Shown here: in pieces, positions 51,160 through 63,064 of the stretch
Numbering within the stretch: position 1 is the stretch's first letter
Layout of the letters: each line of letters opens with the position of its first letter
Origin: Scortum barcoo
Taxonomy: Eukaryota > Chordata > Actinopteri > Centrarchiformes > Terapontidae
Assembly (NCBI GenBank): GCA_023238725.1
Contig: CM041545.1
Location: 19,683,501-19,747,500, forward strand
Reading direction: 5' to 3'
DNA length: 64,000 nt
Translations under genes and position numbers: made by a program
The notes under the pieces: generated by a model
The model's database searches: none
The model's input: only the letters and a program-made list of their open reading frames with translations
Told to the model about the DNA's origin: nothing

Positions 51160-53448
51160 ATGTCTGAGAGATCCCAGAGTCCGGAGTGCCAAAGCCGGCC
51201 GTACGACTTCAGCCGGACCAACCCGTGCGCACAGGTTTTGGCTCAGGAGGGCCTCGGCGGCGCTGCGTCATTCCAGTTTTCCCACGGCGTCCTGCCTGAC
51301 CCGAGCCTCTTCTACAACAAATCCGCTTACAGTGGCATCACACCGGCCTCCGCGCAGACCTTCTTCCCTTTCCCACCCGTCACCAGCGACTACAGGGTGT
51401 CCGACCCGCAGGCTGGGGACTTTGGCCAACCCAAGCACTGGTACCCCTTCGCTGCGCCCGAGTACACCGGCCAGGTACCCGGCGTGGCAGCGGCCACCCA
51501 GCCTATAAACCTCAGCCCCCCTATAGCCGAGACCCGGGAGCAGATCAAACTCCCCGAAATAAAGACAGAAAAGGACACCGAGGAGGACTTCTCCACGGAG
51601 GGAAAAGTCCAGCAGTACCCAACGCCTCCAGCCTCCGCCGCCATGCCCCACGGAGTCTTCTACTCCCCGGCCTGGAACCCGTCCTTCTGGCCCGGGATCA
51701 CCCACATGACACCGCCCGGCAGCAACAGCAACCAGAACCCCGCGTCCACCTCCTCCGCGTCCTCGCCCTCCATGTCCCCCTCGCCCCCCAGCAGCGGCCT
51801 CCCCGGGAACGCGTTTTTCAGCGTGAACACCACCCAGGCCGCGGCCGGGCCCCCGACGCAGAACCCGGCGTCCTCCACGAGGAGCAGCGGCTCCTCCAGC
51901 GGCGGGTGCAGCGACTCTGAGGAGGTAAGAGCAGCCAGGTGTCCAAGTTTAACCCCCCAAAACAGTCTGTTTTGTGAGAAGCAATGCACCATGTAGAGAA
52001 GTAAAGAATTATCCAAAATGTCAATTTCATATTTTCCATCACAAATTTCTAATTTTTATTTTTTGCTACAGGAGAATCTTTCCACTGAAGAACTGGAGCA
52101 GTTCGCGAAGGAGCTCAAGCACAAACGCATTACTTTGGGTTTCACTCAAGCTGATGTTGGCCTCGCCCTGGGTAACCTTTATGGTAGGTTCACACACTGA
52201 GATACCACTTTTATATATAGATGCTATTTTTCACGTTCAAAGCTGTTAAGTCATGACGAGACGAGTCTGGTCTTGTTTGTGGCCTGTGATACTGCATACA
52301 AACCATCAACATAGGTAGATAAAGGCCTATTCTGTGAATGCAGGTTTGGCAAGTGTTTATCTTGACCTGTCAGTGAGCAGAGACCAAACAAACCCCTAAA
52401 AGATTTGTTATGCATACAGTAACAAATATTGAGACTCTTGCATTGACTTATTTCACATCATAGTTTGGGATTATGAGTCAGCTGTCCATTGTTGTGATAT
52501 TTGACTTTTGTGTTTGTGTGCAGGTAAGATGTTCAGCCAGACGACAATTTGCCGCTTTGAGGCTCTGCAGCTGAGCTTCAAGAACATGTGCAAGCTGAAG
52601 CCACTTCTTCAGAGATGGCTGAATGAGGCAGAAACCTCGGAAAATCCCCAGGATGTAAGTGTGCTACTCTGACATCTGCCAACTAGTTTACAAGACAACA
52701 GATGATCACCGAGCTTCGTGGGATCATTTGGTCTATTCAGGCTTAGCTAGCTTCCTGCTGAGCAGGCCTGAACCAAGGCCTCATGCACGCGTGCTTTGTC
52801 ACCTGCCATCTAGTGGCCACAGTTGAGCTGTCAAGCGATTTGAACCATGATCTCCATATCTTACTTAAAAAATAAATGTTTGCATTCAGCTATCTGCATG
52901 AACCCTCACCAACACGTTTGATTCTGCAGATGTACAAGATCGAGCGAGTGTTTGTCGACACCAGAAAGCGGAAGAGGAGGACCAGCCTGGAGGGAGCTGT
53001 GCGCTCTGCCCTGGAGTCTTATTTTATCAAATGTCCAAAACCAAACACCCAGGAGATCACGCACATCTCAGATGACCTGGGTCTGGAGAGAGATGTAAGT
53101 ACAAACCCCGAGGTTGATGCCATTTGCATGTAAAGAATTTGTTCCTAGCTGGTCACATTTTTAAAAGACAAACGCTGTTCTTGGCAGGTGGTACGCGTCT
53201 GGTTCTGCAACCGAAGACAGAAGGGAAAGCGGCTGGCCTTGCCACTAGACGAGGAGTGCGACGGCCAGTACTACGAGCAGAGTCCTTCCCCACTGAACAT
53301 GGCCCCCTCCCCCATTCCCAGTCAGGGATACCCTGCTTCCAGTTACCCCAGTGCCCCTCCTCCCACAATCTACATGCCAACGCTTCACCGACCCGACGTC
53401 CTGAAACAGGCCCTGCACCCTGGACTGGTTAGTCACCTGACTGGATGA
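51160..53448 (+). CDS. pou5f3: POU class 5 transcription factor Pou5f3 (Pou2, Oct4-class)
   Basis: A nuclear DNA-binding factor for early embryonic potency and zygotic gene activation in fishes. Five exons in phase: 51160-51924, 52072-52183, 52524-52654, 52930-53094, 53188-53448; 477 residues. The start MSERSQSPECQSRPYDFSR resembles zebrafish Pou5f3; an upstream in-frame ATG at 51118 is judged leader. The N-terminal 255 residues are Pro/Ser-rich transactivation sequence, all in exon 1. The POU-specific domain is about 256-330 (LSTEELEQFAKELKHKRITL, SQTTICRFEALQLSFKNMCK), followed by a short linker and the homeodomain about 348-406 (RKRKRRTSLEG, VVRVWFCNRRQKGKR). The RKRKRRTS arm and linker are class 5 in type. 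Position between npdc1 and fut7 marks it as pou5f3, not pou5f1. Composite SOX-OCT and octamer sites in its introns suggest autoregulation. Confidence 0.96.
52404..52417 (+). promoter_or_regulatory. pou5f3: SOX-OCT composite site in pou5f3 intron 2
   Basis: TTTGTTATGCATAC joins a SOX site (TTTGTT) to an OCT half-site (ATGCATAC) with no spacer. It is nearly the same as the autoregulatory element of mouse Pou5f1 (CTTTGTTATGCATCT as I recall it). The match is seen in sequence; binding is inferred. Confidence 0.55.
53122..53129 (+). promoter_or_regulatory. pou5f3: Perfect octamer in pou5f3 intron 4
   Basis: ATTTGCAT, the consensus POU octamer, lies in the 93-bp intron between the two homeodomain exons. 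A 7/8 match (GTTTGCAT, 52878-52885) is in intron 3. No good SOX partner is adjacent to either. Confidence 0.35.
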
Positions 53449-55236
53449 ACACGCTCAGGTATCCTCAGCCAGAACCGCAGACTGCCACCCCCAAACCGCC
53501 ATCTCCAACCCCAACTCAAGCTGAAGATGAGCCTCCAAATCCACCAACCAGATGTGACCCATCCTATCGGTGGATTTCATGTATAGAAACATTCAAAACA
53601 TTGGGGCTCCTTTTGCTAACTGCACCAGTAAGACGAAGCGACTTCCCACTTCTGTTTAAACAGTGACTCACCACTGTGTGGTCACAGGCCACAGCATCTT
53701 GTTATGAAAACAGCCGCCTTGACTTCTAAGTAAAACCACACTAAATGTGCCTTTTTTCCCCCCCCCCGATATTGAATAATGCATCGTAAGTTATTTTGTA
53801 GGCTTTAATTAATGCAGGTTGAGAACAATGTGGTGCCACAGTATATGGTCCGGTGGTGGGGGGGGAGAGAGGATAATGTTGTAATCGCGAGCCAGGGTAT
53901 TCCTTCCACTTATGCTAAATCCTGGATAGGTTTTCTGTGGTGCAGCTGAGGATAGACCTGGTTTATCGAACCTTGTGAAGGATGTCTCTTTAAACAGAAT
54001 TCATCTTTGACAGTTTGTGCAATACTTCTGTGTCCCATCTGACCAGAGCAGCTACAGTATGTCTGTTCTGTCCATGACTGAAATAGAAAAATGCAAATTC
54101 TCTTTCAAGGTGCATTTTTTTCCCTCCGTTTTTGCACAAAGATTCTTTTGTAATATTGAATATATTGTCTTTTTAAAATGTCTGATTTGTATATCGAACC
54201 CAGAGTTTTGCCCTATGGTTGGTTGTCATCTTTTAGCTGATATTTTTAGTGTCAAAGGGAGTGGTGTGACTCAAAATTACTTTGAGGAACCATGACTGAC
54301 TTGTTACTCGCTGGCATCTTTGCTGCTAATTCTGCCAATTGCACACTGTCAATATTTTCTCAATGTCTCGGGTAAATGGCAGCGAGATGAAGTGTGACCC
54401 GACCTGGACCTATTATGCTTGTCTGTGGCGGCTACAACAACCAAATTGTATTTCAGTTTTATTTTTATTGTAAAGGTTTTTATGTTTTATGAAATGTTGA
54501 GAAACTCTCGATACTATAAAAGTCAAGTGTGGGGGGCTAATCGCAGTATTTCTTGTCTGGTCTTATTAACTCAGATGTTATATATATATTTTTTTTTTTT
54601 TCAGAAATGAAGACATTTAATGTCTCACTCATTGACTATACCTCACATGACTTTGAAATCCTTTAGGTGGCCATGGATTTTATTGGCCAAAAAAATGGAA
54701 CAATCCTTTAGTTCAGTATTAACAGTAAGAAACTTGCCTAATGAATCATTTTACTGAAATATTTACCAATGCAAGTGCAATCATTACCCCTAATTTTTAA
54801 TGACCCGTCCCCCTGACTGTAAATGAATTATAAATCATAATTTATTGAAATGTTTGCTACACTGAAATGTTTTCAATCAAAACACCTAAACCTTAAATAT
54901 ATTGCTGCATCTAGTAATCATGTAAAATACATCCAGTGTGCCAGCTGCTCAAGTATTGCTTTTGTCCCCAGTAAACATTTTTTCCACGTCCCACCAAAAC
55001 TTTTTTTTTCCCAATTGTGCAATTAAATAGACCAAAATATGTGCATGTTGCCTACAATAACTCAATCTGCTGCATTATATAGATTTGAGGAAGTTTTTAT
55101 TTGGATCACAAGTTTATTGAGCAGTGAGATTTAATGAAACCAGTTTTTCTTAGCAATGGAAGATGGACACGAAATGAACATAAGTCAGTTTAACAAACAA
55201 TACATTGCAGATAAATGACATGAAATATGAAATAAA
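53449..55236 (+). other. pou5f3: Probable 3'UTR of pou5f3
   Basis: No further exon is seen after the stop. The stretch is AT-rich with C- and G-runs (53759-53767, 53858-53864). AATAAA at 55231-55236 is the candidate end signal; earlier non-canonical signals are possible. Confidence 0.4.
55231..55236 (+). terminator. pou5f3: Candidate pou5f3 poly(A) signal
   Basis: AATAAA on the plus strand, about 250 bp before the opposing fut7 signal. Confidence 0.4.
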
Positions 55237-55485
55237 CATTTTTGGATATCAAATCATTCCGCACCTGAGGTGGAGTCATTTTCATGCTTGGTGTGTTTTC
55301 CCTTTGGTAGAGAGAGATGATATTTAAAGTAATTTTACATTATTGGTCAGACCCTTAATTTATAGGAGGACAGCATCTATAAAAAGGCATTTACTGTGGA
55401 ATCAAATGCAGCAGATTTGTAAAGTTTTCTGTGTTTTAAAGGCATCATGTGAACAAAGATCACTCAGTATTTTTAAATGATGTTC

Positions 55486-55491
55486 TTTATT
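55486..55491 (-). terminator. fut7: Candidate fut7 poly(A) signal
   Basis: TTTATT on the plus strand is AATAAA on the minus strand, about 335 nt after the fut7 stop codon. Confidence 0.55.
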
Positions 55492-55824
55492 AGAATTATA
55501 CCACAATGTGCCATTTACAGTAACATTTTTCCTTTGGTTTGCTGGATGTCATCTCATCATCTCTGCAAGCAAGCAAAGTAAAGGTATTTCCAAAAATATC
55601 TAACTACATCTATTAATTTTAATCCTAGAGCGGTCAAGTGTTTGGTATAAAGTGCAAAAGATTTAAATCACTTGGTTGTTCTTAATTCAGTTATTAGTTA
55701 AAGCATGTTGGTTGTTTCCACCATGTTTTTCTTCAGTCTGAATAATTTCTTTCATCCATGTTTTTGTTTGGCATGATTATCAAGTGCAAGTTGTGAGTGA
55801 AAAATTAAGCTAATCTATGAAAGG

Positions 55825-56874
55825 TCAAGTATGATTAGCACTGACCCAGGCTTCCAGGTCTGAGTAAACTTTCTGCTGAGGTAAACTGTCGAACTTTGAG
55901 CAGATCTTACACAGTCTCTCCCTCCAGTCTGTGTACAGCTTCACTTTCCAATGTTGTTTCCAGCTAAAATATTCAGCATAGCATTTCTTGTCCCCTGCGA
56001 GCTGTTGTAGATAGTCTCCTAAGTCTTTTAACGATGCAAACTCATCGACATGGATGAAAGAATTAGGTGGAGCCACGGCTTTGTAATCCTCTATTGGTGG
56101 TCCGAGGACGACAGGCACCGCTCCGCCTTGGTAAGCGTTCCTCCACAGCTTTTCCGTGATGTAATTTTTGCTGACTGTATTTTCAAAAGCCAAATAGAAG
56201 TAGCATCGAGAGATTGTAGGCAAAAGGGCTCCGGAAGTGAGGGGCATCTTCGCCCAGTGACCGTAAACCTTCACAGGAACTATGGCACGGAGCTGATTGT
56301 ACACTTGGCTTCTCTTGTGCTGGCTCCTGTAGTTGCTTACCACCCAACAGGCCAGGAAGCTTTTATTCAGAGGGATATGCTCCACTGGATCTCCTCCGGC
56401 CTCCTGTGGAAGGAGCTCGCCGTAGGGCACGGTGACATCAGCATCCCTCCTGTAGGTTACAGTCATATTGAAGACACCTGCATACTTTCGTAAGTTTCCA
56501 TTGTAGACAGGGGCCTCCAGAGACATCCAGGCCCACCTCTGGCCCCACGGTCGGGTCAGGTTGACGGGCAGCTTTTGGCCGGTTACCAGCTCTCTGTTGT
56601 GGAACACCACCACATCGGCTGAGGGGAACAAGGAGCGATCGTCCACCAGTCTACAGCCCGGGATTTTGTAGAGGTCCCAGCACACGTCACCCTTCAGGTT
56701 GACTCTTCTCCTAAAAGGCCAGTGCCACATCAGGATGGTCACATTTCTTCTGGTGCTCCGGTTATCAAAGGTGGATGGATTTCTGGCTGTCAGGTGCTGG
56801 AATCCTCTCGACCATCCATTGCAAAGACACAGCAGGAAAATACAGAGAAAGGAGAGGAGGAAGCACTTCTTCAT
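55825..56874 (-). CDS. fut7: Alpha-1,3-fucosyltransferase 7 (FUT7)
   Basis: A Golgi type II membrane glycosyltransferase (GT10) that moves fucose from GDP-fucose to sialylated N-acetyllactosamine, making sialyl-Lewis x selectin ligands in mammals. The coding region is one exon of 349 residues (human 342). The start is the first true ATG (56872-56874, MKKCFLLSFLCIFLL), giving a short cytoplasmic tail and signal anchor at residues 4-18; the open frame upstream begins only with TTG and contains an acceptor (GCGACAG) at about 56907, so a 5'UTR intron is likely. Motifs are MWHWPF (49-54), ADVVVFHNREL, RWAWMSLEAP, the acceptor/donor core FYLAFENTVSKNYITEKLWR (226-245), VPVVLGPP and LYTDWRERLCKIC. 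Several N-glycosylation sequons are present. WHWPF, HVDEF and DWRER fit FUT7 better than FUT4/9. Next to npdc1, as in human 9q34.3, and convergent with pou5f3. Confidence 0.93.
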   Translation of the reverse strand: MKKCFLLSFLCIFLLCLCNGWSRGFQHLTARNPSTFDNRSTRRNVTILMWHWPFRRRVNLKGDVCWDLYKIPGCRLVDDRSLFPSADVVVFHNRELVTGQKLPVNLTRPWGQRWAWMSLEAPVYNGNLRKYAGVFNMTVTYRRDADVTVPYGELLPQEAGGDPVEHIPLNKSFLACWVVSNYRSQHKRSQVYNQLRAIVPVKVYGHWAKMPLTSGALLPTISRCYFYLAFENTVSKNYITEKLWRNAYQGGAVPVVLGPPIEDYKAVAPPNSFIHVDEFASLKDLGDYLQQLAGDKKCYAEYFSWKQHWKVKLYTDWRERLCKICSKFDSLPQQKVYSDLEAWVSANHT

Positions 56875-59800
56875 TGAACTGATCGTGGTCTTTTTATTGT
56901 TATCACGTCCCTGTCGCAAAAAGGGAATGAAGAAATAGGATTATAAGCTAGCAATGAGGGTTTTTTGGCTTTAACTATTCATTTAACTAGCACCACTCTC
57001 CTTGTTTGCATGTTTTAGCCCATTTATTACAAATCACATTAAAGCAAACCTTGTTTGTGTGTTTTTAAAAATTTAGATGCACTTTTCTTGCTCTTCCACA
57101 TATCCAGTAGTTTCCCTTAATTTCCATATAAAATAAAAATCATTATTGTTAGGTAAGTGCAGTGCAGACTTATAAAAAGAACTGTTAAATGCTGAGGATC
57201 TTTGCTGCATCTCATTCCTCATTCCTCTCCCTTCATTTCCTTTCATCTCTACTGTAAAACAAGGACATAAAATCCCCCTAGACATTGCTAATTTATGTTC
57301 ATATAGCACAGGAATTAATTAAAACCAATGGAAAGGAGTGATACTGAGAACAATCAACAGGTCAGTTTACATGTGACATTTAATTTGATTGACTTCATAT
57401 ACGTTCCCTGCAGAGTTTTTGATTGTCATCTATCATGTATGAACAAAACAAGAAAATGCAAAGATTCACTGCATACTTCAGTAAGAAGGAGCTTTTAATT
57501 GATCTTACAAATCCATGTGAATTTGACCAATTTAGACTTTAACACATCTTTTAAATACCAAAACTGGAAGGTTCATTTCTCTCCAAAATCAACACAATTA
57601 ATTAATTTGTGCTTCTTATCATATTGTGAAATAATTAATGCTACAAATGCAAGTAATGCCCGGAGTTTTAATTTGAATTCCTTTCAGATTGACGTAAACG
57701 GGAAAGATCAGATACAATCGGAAAGGGGGATTCTGTCAGTGTCAGTCAGCACAATTTGTTCATTTTGGGCGGGGAGGCAGAAAACGAATGAGTCAAATAA
57801 AGTTATAAAAAATATTATAAAATATGCAAAAATAAGTGAAAGTCTGTTGCATCATCATCATCATCATCATCCTAACTTTCTTGCATGGGGACAATTTGAA
57901 CGAGGACTCACCATCGGGTGTCTCCGACTCAAACCGTGACTCCCAGTATGAAGAGGACTCACCACCGGCTGCTCAAATGAGAGATCTCAGAGAAACTTGG
58001 GTAAATGTCTTTTTTTTCTATATGGACAAAAATGAAAAAAGAAGAACATACTGTGATCAAAGTCAGAAAACATACATTAAGATCCATCCATTGACACAAT
58101 CAAAGTGTCACCAATTATATAGAAACATTTCAGGTTGTTAGTATGTAAATCTTTTCTATAATGTCTAGGGAAAGATAGAAAAGAGATTTAAATAATTGTT
58201 AGGCTGAATTATGGGTCAGCAGGTTGTGGGATTACAGTCTAGATAAATGTTAAAACACGTCAGCTGAATATTAATATAATGAATTTGTCTTTTGTAATCA
58301 AAATTGAACCGTTCAGTCATGGAAAGACATCCTTTGTGGTTGCAATAATTATTTCCTACTTTTTAAACCTGCTTACCAAACTGAAGAACAATATGTACAA
58401 CAATAGTTCCTCTTTGGACAGCATATCATGTGAAATGTGAAATCCTAAAGATTGGCCGAAAACAGGATTGTGAAACTCATTACAAACATGAAACTATAGG
58501 GTTTCACTTTGCGTAAGAAAAGGAAAAAGACCTCGAACTGAACTGTGAACAAATAAGGAACTAATAAAGACTCACACAGGAAGAGTAACACAAAAGATGC
58601 AGATTGCAAAATTAAAGGCAGATATTTTAGCAAATTAATAAATGTTTTTGTATCTTTGCATGAAAGAGAAAAAAATGTTAACAGAAAAAAAAGAAAATAT
58701 AGATAATGCACATAATAACACAAATTTATTATTTCATCTTTTGCACAAACTTATGGAAATTACCTCTAAATGTGCAATAAAAAAAACAACAGAGATGCAC
58801 GGACCTAAAAATAATTTCTTAACTTTTGTGTCTAAAATCATCCAGGATGATCCAGGATGCAGGATGTAAATTCAGTTTCACCTGCGGTTTTTTTTTTCTT
58901 TTATAAACTCTGTTGCTACTGTTATTACATGCTGAAGGCTTATAGGTTAATATTTTCTTACCCAACTTCATTTCTGCATTGCACATGATAAAAATGGCAA
59001 TAAGCAACAAAGCTTAAAAAAATCTTTAATTAGATTATAAGGCACTTATAGGTTTTTGCACCAATAACCTGCTGCTGCCGTGCCTCACGCTATCCGAATA
59101 CACGATGAGCATAAAGAACATCCTGTAGTTTAGAATAAGCAGAACTGGGTTGCTCAACTACTAAAACTCAAAGGCACCACAGTTCAAACCACATGAATAA
59201 CTAGAAAATGTGAAAGTAGCACCTGTCTCCTGATGGCATGAGGCAAACACTTCAGTTTGAGTTGATTTCAATGCCTTTCTTTTGAGTCATCGCTTAAAAG
59301 AATAAAGTGCGGTCATTTTATCATAGAGAGAAAAGTGCAGCACTGTTCTGCAGCACTGGGGTGCAGAGATGGACGCATGCATTTGTAGATTATTAATGAT
59401 TAATAACAATTAATGAGATACGATTAGACCTGATCACAATCCTTCATTTTAAGTGAGCCTCCACAGCTGAAAGCTCAAGAGAAACTGAACAGGATGTGGT
59501 GAAAGATTTATGTTGGCAGTGGCACTTTTCTCCTCACAAATCTACTGACATGCAGCGCAGAGAGTATCATATTCACTCTCAGCTGTCATGATTTTGTGCC
59601 ATGTGGAGAGCACAAGAGAAAAACTCATTTCAGAGGTCAGACCACACTGACCAAGGAGACACGTGAAAAAGAAAACCCGGAGCTTTCTCCACTAACCTGA
59701 TCACAAGATGAGTCCTTCACTTCTCCCGTCACCACTGATACCATTTTTGGCTGCTCACCGTGCACACGTGAAGATGAGCTACAAGCATTTAAAAACCAAG

Positions 59801-61254
59801 AAAAACTTTTCACGCCTCTGCCCCTTTTAAGGAAGCCGAGGCGTGGCCCTCTGAAAGATTGCTGAATATGATTTAAGTTCAGCGTTGTGTTGCGACGCTC
59901 CCACCCTTTCCGCGCCTCCCTCCACATCCTCCTTCAGCTGCTTTCAAGTAAATGCGATGTTATTCCGCTCCTCTGTCTCTTTGGCAACACTCTGCGAGAA
60001 CAAGTGAGCACAATCAGGTGTTGATCGATATTGCTTGTGGGCACCGGCGGGGAAAGAGGACGTGCTGATCTTGAATCACCGTGAAGGTTACACCAAAGTG
60101 CTCAAACATGAGAGAGCCAGAGATGATCAAAATACGTGTAAGGTTGGTAAGGTTAAAAAAGTTTTTCAGATTAGTGCTAAATGTTTAAATGTCTGGGAAG
60201 AGAGAGGGGTTAATTATTTTCTTTTTTGCACAAAGAAATTAGTAAGAGCATTGACATGCAGAGAAAAAAATTCAGTTGAATGTGAAAATGTCATTTTATT
60301 TCTTTTTGCGATTTACTGTGTGCACATGTGATTTGTTTTGTACTCCTCTATTGCTGATTGTTCTTTTAATGTCATGAATTATGAATAAAACATGATGTAA
60401 AATCACCAAAGTAAATCTGAACAGTAAAAAGCTCCTCCTGTCTGCAGGGGGTGTGTGTGTGGGAGGGGGGGGGGGCGTAGCTGAAAAATGCCATGAATAG
60501 TCAATAGGTGTCACCCACATCAGAGTTTAAAAAATCTGTATTAAAAAATAATATGAAGATGTATCATCATGTTGGAAATGGCAAATAAACGTATTTCTCA
60601 AAATAAACTGCACTTAAGAAAATGTATTAAATTGATGTGTGTTTCTTGATTTTGTAGAAATTGCATTATCTATCTTTAATGCTGTTCTTCCAAAAGTGTG
60701 TTAGGTACTATACTGTATTTATTTATTCTATTAGCATGCAGTCACTGTTTCTTTTTTTTCACAGTTTTTCTTTTTCACAGCTGTCTTGGCAGCTGCACTT
60801 ATAATGTGTTTAAAATTGTGCAAATTGCAGCTTATATTTATGCAAATTTACATTTGTGTCAGTATACTAAAAGACCACAAGAGGGGAGTGTGCTTCAGAA
60901 TGAGACCATGCATTCACACTGAGCAGGGCTGCTTTTCCAACCAGGGAAGACTTAGACAACTGCTCCAGGAGCTGAACCACCAGAGGCCGCCAAAGCCCCA
61001 TGTTCATGCAGGTGTATGGTTTGAATGTTGGCTGTATATAACTTGACAATGTGCAATATTTTCAAGGAAATTGCAGCAATATAAGCTGAATAGTAAAATA
61101 TGAAATATTAATATATAATGTGAAAAAAATTGTTGTCTGCTGCAGAACTTGTGTTTACTTCTTTAATCTTTGCTCTTCTGATATGAAATACTTCTCAATT
61201 CTTCTAAAACCTATTCAGATTAAACAATCTGACACTTAGATTTATGCAACCTGT

Positions 61255-61325
61255 GTCAAAGCCAAGGGCTCACAAGTAAGCATGGCTTTGCTTTAAGGGG
61301 TCATAAGGTCGGGAACCACTGGTGC
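61255..61325. repeat. Fragment of dispersed fish repeat
   Basis: CAAAGCCAAGGGCTCACAAG and GGGGTCATAAGGTCGGGAAC(CACTGG) are the typical phrases of a frequent fish repeat fragment. Confidence 0.5.
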
Positions 61326-62327
61326 AGCTCATCCTCTTTGGTATGTTGTTTGAAAGATTTACATTTCTTACATCTTTGTGAGTTGAAAAAACCCTTTTAC
61401 GTTGCTTATTCTGTGTTGTCTTTATATTGAATATTAAATTTTTTGTTGTTTGTTCTTCTTGCTGCTTTGCATGTCACTGTGCATCCTGTGGTGCGCATGT
61501 GATGAATAAAAGAAATCTTTATTCACTGGAAAAAAAGATTTTATTTGAAGCTGCCGCATCAAAAGTGAACAAGCGTAAATGGTCCGGAAAATACTACAGG
61601 GAAGGTGAGGGAAAGTAAGTCAAAGTAGTATTTTGTTCCTGTATTTTTGAGCAGGTGGCTCAGAGAACAGTAAAGATAAACACTGAATGCCTTTCAGTTC
61701 ATCACGCTCACAGAGAAACTGATTTTTTTGGGCTTTAAATTGAATATTTTCACATTTGATCATCTGTCAGCTTTTTTCACCAGCAACAATCTAACAAACA
61801 GGACATTTTGTTAGGGGTGTTTGAGTTCTTAGAAAGGAGAACTCCCTTCAGTGTGAGCTCAAATGAAACAGTAGTATTAACTGAATAGTAAATAGCTTTA
61901 ATTGACCTTGATTGTTTGAATCTGTGACTCCAATTTGTGGATTCCTTAACATGGAGTCATACGTGAATGACAATCACGCCCTCACCATTTCCTCTCTCGT
62001 GCGCCTGTGAAATGTCACGTTTCTTTAAGTCTCAAGCCATCTCTCCATCAAGCTGTTTCTTTCTCTCTGCTACTTTCTGGATCTTTATCTCGCCACCTCT
62101 CAGCTTGCAGCCTTGTTTCTCTTTATGTCGGCTCGGTCGGGGGCGTCTCTCTCTCTCCTCATTCCAGTCGTGGAAATCACAGCGAAACCTCTGCGAATAC
62201 CTGCTGCATGAGAGCACTCTCTGCCAGCCGTGAATGCGAAAGGCGGCCGAACGCAAAACAAACACATCAAACTGAAGGGAAGGCAGGAAACAAGCAGGGG
62301 AAAGCAAAACAGTGACCCAACACTGAC

Positions 62328-62332
<5 letters not shown>

Positions 62333-62369
<37 letters not shown>
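62333..62369 (+). repeat. (GA)n tract upstream of clic3
   Basis: About 18 GA units, 1.2 kb before the clic3 start codon. GA tracts can act as GAGA-type promoter elements, but nothing here shows that. Confidence 0.95.
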
Positions 62370-62373
<4 letters not shown>

Positions 62374-63064
62374 GAAGGTATTTCATTTCAGGTGAGATAC
62401 AGGTGAATCTCTTTTCCTGTTATACCGTAGAGATACATCCACACACTTCTAAATGTGTCCTTAGAGTGACCTTTTAGCCTATTATTCTCAATATCTGTCA
62501 GGTTTAAGAAAGTTTAAGAAAGTCAAAATCACACATTATATAATAATATCTTTGGTTACTGTGTGATTTGGGGTATCAACAGTCCCCCTTTGCATGGAGC
62601 GAGGTCCATAAAGAAAGAGTTTGGTGTGGAAGAAAGTGACTTGGCTTTCACAGAAACTCAACCTCAAGCCCATTCAGCCACTCTTGGATGAACTGGAGTG
62701 CCGACATGAAGCCAGGTATTATCGCCAAACATCAGGGCTCGACCTCATGAGGCTGAAGGAAGCAAATGTCTGCAGCCTGGGTCAGAAGATCTTGTTAAAA
62801 GCCTGAAAGATAAGACAATTGAAGTCTCTGATAGCAGCACATTGATGCCATTAGATTGAAATGTTAAGAACTCAAAGGAAATAACTTTATTTGTGTTGCA
62901 TAATTATTTTAAAGGAACCTTTTTACATCAACTGTGCTGCGCATATGGCTTTATTTTAATAGCTTCTTTAATAAATCATCAACTATTTCAGCTATTTCAG
63001 CCTCTGCACTAATAATTCGCCTCCAGTATGCTGACCTGCCTTAGTTTGGTAGAAAGAAAGAGAC

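Larger units (their letters stand above)
56935..63060. other. Intergenic region fut7-clic3
   Basis: Mostly AT-rich with no recognised coding exon. It includes a (CAT)n run at about 57849-57870, a block with closely spaced minus-strand donor-like sites at 57895-58010 (see findings), a GC-richer patch at 59640-60060 without recognisable coding, an octamer ATGCAAAT at 60840-60847, a small dispersed-repeat fragment at 61255-61325 and a (GA)n tract at 62333-62369. One or more may be 5' exons or control elements of fut7 or clic3. Confidence 0.45.

Noticed and set aside
51268..52016. Minus-strand open frames of 84-145 codons opposite pou5f3 exon 1
   Set aside because: Antisense shadows of a CpG-rich exon with strong codon bias on the plus strand.
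56875..56919. Extension of fut7 by 15 residues upstream of MKKCFLL
   Set aside because: It would start with TTG and contains a splice-acceptor sequence; the first ATG gives the normal short tail and signal anchor.
59637..59927. 96-codon minus-strand open frame between fut7 and clic3
   Set aside because: No family recognised; Ser-rich text and lack of partner exons make coding unlikely.
60840..60847. Octamer ATGCAAAT between fut7 and clic3
   Set aside because: A single 8-mer is expected about once or twice by chance in 64 kb, and no SOX site is adjacent.
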